From positions 203,201,959 to 203,265,958 of the forward strand of contig CP136062.1 in the NCBI GenBank assembly GCA_032622095.1: a stretch of DNA of 64,000 nt, given 5' to 3'. The position numbers and the translations under genes are program-made. Source of the DNA: Siphonodentalium dalli. Its lineage: Eukaryota > Mollusca > Scaphopoda > Gadilida > Siphonodentaliidae. Below, piece by piece: positions 54,500 to 64,000 of this stretch. The notes under the pieces were generated by a model, which was not told the DNA's origin, searched no databases, and worked only from the letters and a program-made list of their open reading frames with translations. Position 1 is the first letter of the stretch, and each line of letters begins with the position of its first letter.

Positions 54500-57400
54500 G
54501 ACTGCAGAGTGCTATAATTTCAACTAAATAAATTAGTCGTGCTCGACTGTCGGGTCTCCATTTGGATACATTTTAAATGGTATGACTACCCACTAACAGA
54601 CTTCCAGGAAAGGTTCTATAGAGTAATTGAAGACTCCAAATGTCGCAATGCTCACCAGTGAACTAAATGTAGATAGTCCTTGAATTTGATGCATCACAGG
54701 TGCCTATCGAACCAATAATTAAGAAATGAATTTTCCTATCCATGACTTGTCTCATATAAAATATTTCACACTGTTGACCTTCGTGTGTGAAACCTTAAAT
54801 TGTTAATTTAATTCATTTAAACTTAATAAAACATGAAACTTGTACCAGTTCTGACATGATCTTTTAACAATCAAACCATATTCCAAAGGCCTAAATACTT
54901 TCCGATATAACTACTGTAGTTTTGGCAAAAACAATAAATAATATTTTACCTACCTACCTACCCAAGTAAAAAATTTAGGGTAGGGAGAGGGGAAACACAA
55001 AATCTTATAAGTGTGGCCTTAATGATATAAAGTTTCCCCCGTTCAATTGTCGAAGCACCTCTAATTATAGACCCAATCATATAATTTACCTTGAATTTAC
55101 ATTGTAATTGTTAATTGAACGAGAATAGGAACAATGGATTCTGTGTGTGATACCATATTTCGCCATCAAGCAAAATTGAATCCTCCTGTGTCTTTCCACG
55201 TACTCGAAACAGCACATTTTTTATCTCGCTATATCGACTCCTATATTTTTTCAACCACATCAATTCACACTGTCGGGCCATCGTTTTTATATATATACGT
55301 GCAAATTACAATTGTCATTGTTTCCCTTCGGCATTTGCTATAAGGCCAAAGTCCGGGAAGTTAGGTGTGAGACACCGAGTTCCATTTTCGCCGATCATTT
55401 TCAAGTTTTCTAATTTCGTGATATTGCGACTTTGACTTTGATAATTTGTAAAAGTCTTTTAAATAGTTTGAATGGGTTTTTAATCAACATAGTGCTAATA
55501 ATTGTGACTGTTGTGTAACTATTATCGACTTACACTTCCATAAACGATAAATTTTCTCAAAAATGTACAGTTATTGTTATAGTACAGGGTGGATTTTCCC
55601 CAGAATTTACAGACCCGAATAACATCGTACAGGGCGGATTTTTTCTATGAAATTAATAAACGTACAGGTACGTTTATTTGGCACGCGAGAGTAGGGACTA
55701 TAGATCATGTCATGACACCCATGGGACATGTACTTATTTTTGCAGGGGCAGCGGTCTAGAAAATCCAGGAAGGCTATTAATAGCCCTCCTAGATTTGATA
55801 GCCCTCCTCAACTTTTACAGTTATGATTTATTTTATCTGAGTTACTACTGCCCTTAGTTTGTCTATTTTGATGTTTAACTTCATCTAAATTAATTAATTA
55901 AATTTAATGTGGAAACAAAATGTCCAGAGTTGTGAGTCAAATCTCCCACAGTATGTTATGGTGAATATTTAATTATGTTTTATATGTTATCTGTTATGGT
56001 AATTAATATGAACCACAAACAAAATGTAAGAGTGTTTGTACTAAACAATTTGTCAGTCAGTGTCAAATTCATGCAAAGAAATCGGGTGAGTTAGTCAATG
56101 TTTAAAGCATTTTCTATGTTGTATAATTTTACATAAATTAAGCAATTAAGTAGCATATTAAATCCAGTATATTTACACTTAAATACAGTTACAAATGACT
56201 GCTTTAATTGTCAAAGTAATCCATATTCCATCACGGATTACAAGTTGTCATGACCGCTTTCGCAAATTGCTGCTTCCAGCGGTCAAGTCGTTCTGTATAG
56301 ATTTACTGGGTGTTAGTAATTGGGGACATAGAGAATAGTTTCTCAACTTTAATAATTGAATAAAAGTGTAAACAAGAATATTCACCACAGTGAATGATAA
56401 CTTGGAGACATTAGCTCATTATATTAAAAGATTGTCAATCGAAGTGAGAAAATGAACAACGGCTACCAATTTCAGTGATATAAAATTTTCACTGATAGGA
56501 ACCGGAAACGGAACGAAAGATTGAACTCAATCGAGATGGTGACATTTGGTTCTCACTATCCACAAACATATGTTGATTTTAACCTGTGAAATATATTGTA
56601 AGCTCAATCTTATGAAGAGAAATAATTTATTTTGTTCTTAAAGTGTGTGAGAATCGATCAAAAGATCTGATTTACGGAACAGTTCAATCCGGAATTTAAT
56701 GAATCCGCCATAATGCCCATTTGACATTACCATCCATAGAAATCGGATATAAAAAGACTTTTATATCCGATTTCTATGTTACCATCATTTGCCGGACGTA
56801 ACTCATGCGCACACTTACAATATAATTCTTTACGATTTCGAGGTAGTACTTTTCTCATAAAACACAATAAAATAACTAAATAAATTTCCTATCGTATACG
56901 AGGCGGGCTATAAAAAGCCTGCCATCCCGCCTTCAGATTTCCAGGCCTGTTTTTTGTTTACATTGTATATCTCAGTCTTGAAGAAAGTTCTGGAGAAATA
57001 AGCGGCATAAACCACAATTAGAGGACCACAAATAACTGATACACAATAAATATAATGAAAGTGTCAATGAAATGAAAAGTACAGAAAAGGTTCAGAATAA
57101 AATATAAAAAATAAAAATCACCCACCCACTCTAAAAGAGTTGGATGAGAATCTAGTAATTTATCGGCCTTAGATCCGCAGTGATGAATGGTGATCTGGTA
57201 CATGTATAATAATAATTCCATTTCTCATTTCTAATAGCATACAAGTTACATGTAACATTCCATGTCTAAGCCTACATGTATCGATTTATCCTTTAGTTGT
57301 TAATAGTTGGAAACTATTTTCTAGTGTTGAATGTTAGATTTAACCTCACTGCCACTAAAGAACTGCACATGTACATGTAGCGGACAAAATATATCAGAAT

Positions 57401-57640
57401 GTGAGACAAAGTAAGCTTGGTATAAATAACAACCATTGAGGAGATGGCTCCATATAAGAGCTCAGCACTTGATACCAAATCCTCTTCTTCCATCTCAGAC
57501 ATAGATATCATATCATATATATCACATACATGTACATTGCAAATTCATGTAAACAATATTATTCCTGTATCGGTACCTCATATATGGTACCAGTACATGT
57601 AACCTATCTGGTATAATTGTTTACAGAGATAAGAGGAATG
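54500..57640. other. Unassigned upstream DNA
   Basis: Holds a perfect 20-bp-arm hairpin at 56735-56778 and two similar GTACAGGGTGGATTTT/GTACAGGGCGGATTTT segments (55582 and 55628). No coding segment recognised. Confidence 0.4.
56735..56778. repeat. Perfect hairpin, 20-bp arms, 4-nt loop
   Basis: CATAGAAATCGGATATAAAA, loop AGAC, then the exact reverse complement. No mismatch in either arm and no sibling copy in the window. Confidence 0.9.
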
Positions 57641-58126
57641 CATACTTTTACAGTAAAACCTCTCCAAACCAGACCCTCTATAAACGGAATTCTTCTCCAT
57701 ACCGAACAAATTGTCCGGTCCCGAATTCACCCAAGTGCATTCTCAATAAAAAGTACCTCTGGAAACTCTCTATTCCAAAAGTGAACGAATACATAAATTT
57801 TTACCTCTGGTCTATACATTCAACTCTGAGTGGTCATGAGGGCTCATTCATTGTGACAGGTTGATCAAAACTTTATTGGTGACAATACACTACCATCATG
57901 TACTTTTAGCTAATTAGTGTTTAGTTTAAACAGTGGTCATAAAAATAAGAGTCCAATTCAGCTCAGTAATTGATGTAAAAACATAGTGTCAGCGCTGTAT
58001 TACATATACCTGTGAAGTCAACCATTGTTCACTCAAAGTGTTAAATAAGCAAACAGTTATCTAATCCAGGGAGCAAATTAACTGGTATCGCATCACTATT
58101 TGCTACCCAAATTTGGTTAAATAAGC

Positions 58127-58887
58127 CAGGGTTTCCGCTATACCGGCAGGGGGTCCCCTTGACGGCCCTGTTCCCCTCGCCAAGTTTTCCCCTCCTGCCA
58201 TACCCCAGGACACATACTGCATGTCTATAAAGATGTTTAAAACTTCTGAATTTTGTTGGAATAGTACTAAGGAATTTTAAAAAGTGAATCTATTTTATAT
58301 CTTGTGAGTGTACACACTCTGAACGCGTTGTTATACAGAAAATCGAAACAGGAAATGATCGGAACTGACATCGCTTATAGAAGCTATGCCTTTGATGCTG
58401 GTTAGTTACGTTGCGGTTAGTACCCGGTTATGTTATGCAAAAGAGCAGTATTTTAATTGTACCTGTCATGTTTTATACCTCAAAATATACTGTTCACTTT
58501 GTAATAGAGCGAGAGAGAAATGTGGGAGTATATATTCCGATTATGTTATGCATCCGAAATATCTGCTGGGTCTTCCACAGTGAGTCTTTTAACATTAACG
58601 AGCACGTTTAACTCGGGATCCAAATTACTGGTGTTCTGACTACTTCGTAAATTAATTTATATCTAATAAATTTACTAGTTTTAAAGTTACAGGTACACTT
58701 ATAAGGTTTGATAGCTTGGAACTTGGGCAGAAATGGAACAAAACAATCTGCCATTTCTACTCTCACACGATTCTATTGGCTGATATAATGAAAGTAGTTC
58801 AACCAGTGCTAAAACAGGCTACTTTTACCTGGATTTTCCCCTTGATGGCTACCGGCCCCATTCCCCTACCCTCTAGCGGAAACCCTG
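58127..58887. mobile_element. hAT-type element nested in the pogo element, TSD AATAAGC
   Basis: CAGGGTTTCCGCTATACCGG at the left and its relative CCGGTAG...TAGCGGAAACCCTG at the right, flanked by AATAAGC (58120-58126 and 58888-58894). It sits exactly at the junction of a 76-bp tandem duplication (58044-58119 and 58888-about 58963). Inside, open frames near 58390-58610 are unrecognised. Confidence 0.8.
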
Positions 58888-59152
58888 AATAAGCATACAG
58901 TTATCTAATCCAGGGAGCAAATTAACTGGTATCGCATCACTATTTGCTACCCAAATTTGGATATAAATACCGGTAGCTATGCATTTTATATGATTTTAGA
59001 ACAATGCTATATCTAATCATGTCAATGTGAGGTTATTTGCTAATCAAAATTTCAAACCTGATCTAATCAGACAGCTGCCAAAGCTTCCGCCGAACAGAAC
59101 ACCACTTATTAAATTGGTATAAATATTCAATAGTACAAAACTACTACAGGTA

Positions 59153-59365
59153 CAGTAATGCTCTAAGTAATCGACTCCTTAACCACAGCAGAATTATGGG
59201 TAACTTTTTAGGATTTAGTCGGAAATATGGCTTGTTGCCATTCATCAGAAAGCCCTCCCCGCGAGCTTTCCGATTAATGGCAACAAGCCATAATTCCGAC
59301 TAAATCCTGAAAAGTTACACATAATTATGCTGTGGTTAAGGAGTCGATTACTTAGGGCATTACTG
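59153..59365. mobile_element. Fold-back MITE family A, nested in the pogo element
   Basis: CAGTAATGCTCTAAGTAATC ... GGGCATTACTG inside TA (59151-59152 and 59366-59367). 213-bp palindrome. Confidence 0.85.
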
Positions 59366-61574
59366 TATACATGTACTAATGATGAGACATTTTTTAGTGA
59401 CATTATAAAAAATCACCGTAACATTTATCGTTTCCATGTTTCCTGTCTTATCTATACCGGTACATGTATTATATCTTAATAGACCACGTTTTTAATTCTT
59501 ATATTCTTTTATCTATTGTAATTTATATTTTAGTTGGCACTTTTTATTGTATAGAGTTAATTACCGGTAATCAATAAGTTGGTTGTGCTTCAACAACTCT
59601 TAAGTCTTAGTAACTACGTCAATACATTCTGATCGTAGTGTTATTTTCTATTAACCAAACACCTTTCTAAACCGAACAGAAGGCCTGGTCCGAAGGGTGT
59701 CTGGTTTGGAGAGATTTTACTGTACTAGTAAATGTACCAGTACATGTACGCATATTCTCAAAGTAAGTGTCCCTCTTGACCGAGTTGGAACTGCCGTGAG
59801 ACCGCGTTGAAAAATGACCATCAACGCGGTTTTCTGTTAACACAACGCGGTCATAACGTTACTCCAACACGGTTGTAATTTTCAATGCGGTCGAGGTAAC
59901 CGTCAACGCAATATAACGCGGTCGGTGTAATCATCCAACGCAACAAAATGCGGTTGAGATAACTGCCAACGAAACATAACATGGTGAAGGTGGTCATAAA
60001 CAAAATGGAGTGGTGCTTTGAATTCCGATGCTCATATGTTGGGAAGTCTTTATGACGGCCTGACAGGCATGTTTTGTCCGCCGAGCGATATGACGGCCAG
60101 ATATATTGTCATATAACGGTGATTTTTTTTATCTGTCTTGTTGGCTTATAAAATGCATTAGCTTATTAAGAAACTGGCCATAGTTAAGTTTTATTTTTGA
60201 GTTTACAAGATCATCCTCATTTGGTTGTTGAAGTCCTCCTCCTGTAATTTCAATTTGGTTAAGTAGATTGCGCACAGCGTGCTAAAAATTCCGAGAAAAG
60301 GCGACCACGTGCTCTATATTGTACTTCACGATTATGGAGCCATACATGTACCTGTACGTGTCCGTAACTATATCTATTTAACACATTTGCTTTGTTTTAT
60401 TCACAAACAAATGTCATTATGATTATAAAAAAAATTAAACTGATTTATTCGGGACCTATTTTCTGTAACATTGCGTAATCACGCAGAGCACAAATGTACT
60501 CCATGGGATGCCAGTATCTTACTTTCATTTTCACTTCCAGTTCCAATGAATTCGCCGTGTTTTGTGTACAATTTGTATTTCTACCGAATTATATGATACA
60601 TGTTTATAATAAAATTACATTTATGTTACAAGAATGATGCTCAGAAAACGGTAGTTATTCTATCAAATGAACACACATTATTCTAGCAGTATACATCTTT
60701 GAAAATTCTGACATACCGTACACATACCGGTACCTAGCTACCTGTAGTTTTTAGGTCAAATAATTGGAAACACATGTTATTTTGCTTGTAGTCTTGTCAA
60801 ACATTTTATATTAACTGTTATTCCGCCCTCAGAATTGGCTACGCCAATCAGCAATGTCGAAACCATTTGCTGAAGCAAACTGGACCCATGGCAATGGTTG
60901 CCGTAGCGGATTGCCGAAGCCAAAAAATCTGAAATGAGAGGGCTGGTTATTAAACTGGTGTATTTATATGTAACATACATGTATAATGTTTCTGACTCCT
61001 ATCCTGATATTGTTGTTATTCTGTATTGTACACGTTACATGAAATATCCCATCGAGATCCCCCGGCCCTTTTATATGATCAAGCGAAAAGCACATGTTCA
61101 TTGTCACAGAGTCAAAGGCCGTGGAATATGCGGAAAGGAAGAATACATACAATGTAGCAACCAATAATTGTCAATAGTTTTCACCCACAGAAAAATACAC
61201 GTCAATTAAAATACTACACATTTATAGGCTACTTTCTTCTTCGTGTATCAAACTAACATTCTGAGGAACAACCGCACATGCAGATCACTTGTCAGTTTTG
61301 CATGTTTAGTCATGTAGGCACAAACTACGTAATTGTTTCCTTTTATCGGCCGAAACTGTTTTCTATACCATGTAACAATAAAGAGCGTTAATTTTTTTTT
61401 ACAAACAAGCACCATAAAAAACATAAATCTTCCAGAGGCTCGTTATTCATACCACGCATACCATATATAATTAATAAACCAACATTAATTATAAAATAAG
61501 CAATATTTGTTGTTCATATTGAAGAATACCAGGACTTGATTATTCTGACTTTAATTAGTCTTTCATCCGCATAA

Positions 61575-62592
61575 TAGAGATGGGCGGTATCGGTATTGGT
61601 AAATTTTCGTCGATTTACCGCGGTATCGGTACGGTAATCGGTATTGCTATTAAATTACAAAACCAGATCAGAAATTCCCGGTAACTCAAGTTTTAACTGA
61701 ACAACATACATGAAATATTCCCACGTATTTACTACATTCGCGACAACAGCTAAATGACCTACACATTTATTCAATTAAGTGATATTCACACATCCCTTTG
61801 ATCATTTACACGCAGGCCGTCGCACCGCTTTTGAAAAGAATAAGAGATTGCTTTGCTACAATATCTAATCTATACGTGTCAATTTCGTCACATTTTCGCG
61901 AGTGAATAGAATTGTGAGTAGTAATCAGTGATCACAATTCACAAATCCTAATCAATAGCCGCAACGCCGAAATAAATCTTAGAATTTAATCAAATGATGG
62001 ATCTGTTCTATTTTTAGAAAGTGAAAGTAGATTCTAATTCACTGTATAAAATAAATCGGACCTTATTTCTGTTTATGCCACTTGCATTGTCGATGTCTTT
62101 GAAGTCGCCAAAGCCACGTGCTATACGGACTGCCACCACCTGAGTATTACACAGTGACAGTCAGTGTGGCATTGACGACGTTACAATGTAGCAAAAATTA
62201 CAGCACTGCTTCTTTGATACACTGTGTGGTGTGTATCTACATGTATTCTAACAACTGCATTGATTGTTAGGCCCTAACTAGGTCAGCAATCTCTGAGTGT
62301 TTATTCCTTTTGCTCGCTCAAGTCCTGTCAAACTGATAACAGGTCACGGTCTTTGACTCTTTGTGATGGTCTCATGGATTTGTATAATTCTGAGATAAAT
62401 TTTAATTAAAGTACCGAATCAAAACTGTTTACTGAGAAACTTTACTCGATACGAAGACACACAAGTTGGCAACAGATGAAAAATTTCAGTACCAAAAATT
62501 CGGTATTTTTAGTTTTGATTCGGTACGGTAAATCGGTATTACACTGATACCGATACAGCACGGTAAATAATAACGAGTACCGCCCATCTCTA
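61575..62592. mobile_element. hAT-type element, TSD CCGCATAA
   Basis: Inverted ends TAGAGATGGGCGGTA / TACCGCCCATCTCTA with a perfect 8-bp duplication CCGCATAA (61567-61574 and 62593-62600). GGTATCGGTA / TACCGATAC words repeat near both ends. TAGAGATGGG-type ends are typical of hAT. Non-coding, 1018 bp. Confidence 0.92.
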
Positions 62593-62756
62593 CCGCATAA
62601 TTATATACATGCATAAAGTTTGTAAAAATGTTATTCAGAGATCGGTGCCCTGTTGATTTTGCATGAAAAACCATAAGTTCCCCACCGTGAACCTCTATTT
62701 GACCACGCGCTCGTGTTGCCACATTGTCTCGTCTTTTGAATATTATAAAATTTAGG

Positions 62757-63197
62757 TCAAAGGCCGTTCTGCATCCATAGATTTCTGGGGCAAGTTATTA
62801 TATTACAATGTGGCAATTTGATGAAGATGACTTCTCCTACCGGCTTGTCTTTTATATTGATTGACATCATGGCCAATTTTGAGTGTTGGCTTGAAATGTT
62901 CAATCCCCACTGCGTACTGCACGCACTTCTTTCAAGTAGATTGCATGATGTTCCGAATTTCTTCCTAACAATGCACAGGTGTGTCTTCCTTTGATAGTGT
63001 GTCAGGCATTTAATTAGGGCGGTGATGCTAGTGTGTTGTTTATCTGTCATGTCTGAGCATTCCAATGCTTCCTCATAAATATTTAATATTATCAACTGGG
63101 AACTACTTATTTCCATATTAAAGGGCTCATTTATTGTGTCACCTGACATTTTTCCAACATTTTCAATGCCGTCAGAACGGAGACTAGGAGTTGTCAA
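62757..63197 (-). other. 146-codon open frame inside the 3.7-kb element, unrecognised
   Basis: Begins MTTPSLRSDGIENVG and contains a Cys/His-scattered stretch (ALIKCLTHYQRKTHLC, GTSCNLLERSACS). Open to a stop without repeats, lying between the nested hAT and the right terminal repeat. It could be a degraded transposase exon or chance; no family is recognised. Confidence 0.25.
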
Positions 63198-63464
63198 ATA
63201 ACACAGAATTATTCAAATGTGAACGTACTAGTAAATAAAACAAAATTCAAAGATACAACAAAATAGGCTAACGCAATTCAGCGCTGACATTACGCAACCG
63301 ATTTGACTCCCAAGGCAACATGTTTAACTTCAACATGGTCTGCTGAATTTCAACGCAGACTTAATGTACACTCAATGCGTTATCAATGCGATGACCGCGT
63401 TGTGGTTGACATTACGACCGCGTTTTTGAGGACTGTGTTAAAAGGGACACTTATTTTGAGTATA

Positions 63465-64000
63465 TGACTATATGTGTATACTGGTGTCAGATTTCGCTCA
63501 ACATTCGGATTATATTTCGAGAGGCAGGTATTGTACACAATGACTTCATAATAAGTTACTATCGCTTGACCTTATTGCTGAATGGTAGTGCAGACAAAAC
63601 CATTAGTTACATGTGATTTTGATGATTGAAATGAGGGGCTATTTTTTGCCAAGCTAGTGCTCCGGCAAGGCTTTTACCACGTATTTTTCAAACAGCTACA
63701 AATGTCACATTTTTTCCCCCCCGCCAGGTAACTTGTTTATACTGACTCAGATTCAGAATGGATTAGTCTTCAACAAAATTTATCTGCAATGTTTATATTT
63801 GACAGTTATAAGTGGGGAAAAAATATAATAATGTTTAAGCCTATGGAGGTTGTGAATGGAGGTCCGGCTTCCCGAATATTCAAGAGCGTTTAGCTGTGTT
63901 TGAATAGTAGGGTCCACCAACTAACTGAGAGCGAGACTTGTAACTTGTAATGTAATTGTAAGGCCACAAAGGGTACACAACATTTGAGGTAAATTCAAAC
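63465..64000. other. Unassigned DNA, right edge
   Basis: No coding, RNA or repeat feature recognised. Confidence 0.4.

Larger units (their letters stand above)
57651..59722. mobile_element. pogo/Tigger-type DNA transposon with two nested insertions
   Basis: CAGTAAAACCTCTCCAAACC at the left and its near-exact inverse at the right, inside TA (57649-57650 and 59723-59724). CAGTxxAACCTC ends with TA targets are typical of pogo/Tigger elements. It is interrupted by the hAT at 58127-58887 and the family A MITE at 59153-59365; no transposase frame remains. Confidence 0.8.
59756..63461. mobile_element. 3.7-kb terminal-inverted-repeat element with 'AACGCGGT' ends
   Basis: TCTCAAAGTAAGTGTCCCTC at the left and the inverse of ACTCAAAATAAGTGTCCCTT at the right. 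Both ends continue for about 200 bp with repeated CAACGCGGT / ACCGCGTTG words. A nested hAT (61575-62592) and a copy of the interspersed repeat of about 120 bp (60836-60945) lie inside. The superfamily is not recognised. The minus-strand frame 62757-63197 inside may be a remnant of its coding region. Confidence 0.65.

Overview
The window is eukaryotic, AT-rich, intron-dominated genomic DNA. It is most probably from a lophotrochozoan and I favour a bivalve mollusc. Two things point there. First, many elements have the layout described for bivalve 'pearl'-type non-autonomous Helitrons: tandem cores of about 150-175 bp, then (ACGG)n/(ACAG)n tracts, then a terminal hairpin. Second, the right-hand 15 kb is strewn with TACATGTA/ACATGTAC words. 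The species cannot be read from the sequence.

One real gene is visible: a minus-strand gene for an ANKRD11/ANKRD12-type ankyrin-repeat chromatin regulator. I traced 12 consecutive coding exons from the ATG at 51125 down to 8558. Splice sites and phases agree at all 11 internal junctions and the exons add up to exactly 1192 codons. The only piece missing is the last C-terminal stretch (about 55-60 residues in vertebrate proteins), which probably lies beyond the left edge. The protein has a short basic N-terminus, the family motif PLSERQQMALLM, about four ankyrin repeats, a single 1962-bp exon that is Gln/His- and Ser/Pro-rich in place of the huge Lys/Glu-rich vertebrate middle, and the conserved C-terminal helical domain.

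Layout from left to right: 0.7-4.0 kb is a recent direct duplication of a block holding two Helitron-like elements. 6.2-7.8 kb is a TA-flanked Tc1/mariner/pogo-type element. 8.6-51.2 kb is the gene, whose introns are packed with transposons: at least three hAT-type elements with 7-8 bp target duplications, several TTAA-flanked (piggyBac-type) hairpin MITE families, TA-flanked fold-back MITEs, Helitron-like tandem arrays, a 2.2-2.4 kb tandem segmental duplication and a 33-bp minisatellite. 51.2-57.6 kb is mostly unassigned upstream DNA with one orphan exon-like open frame. 57.6-63.5 kb is a transposon nest made of a pogo-type element carrying a hAT and a MITE, followed by a 3.7-kb terminal-inverted-repeat element carrying another hAT.

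The most unusual signal is a module of about 69 nt that is almost perfectly palindromic. It occurs 14 times in seven elements of two MITE families with different ends, always as an inverted pair, and its tip differs between families by paired changes that keep the stem.
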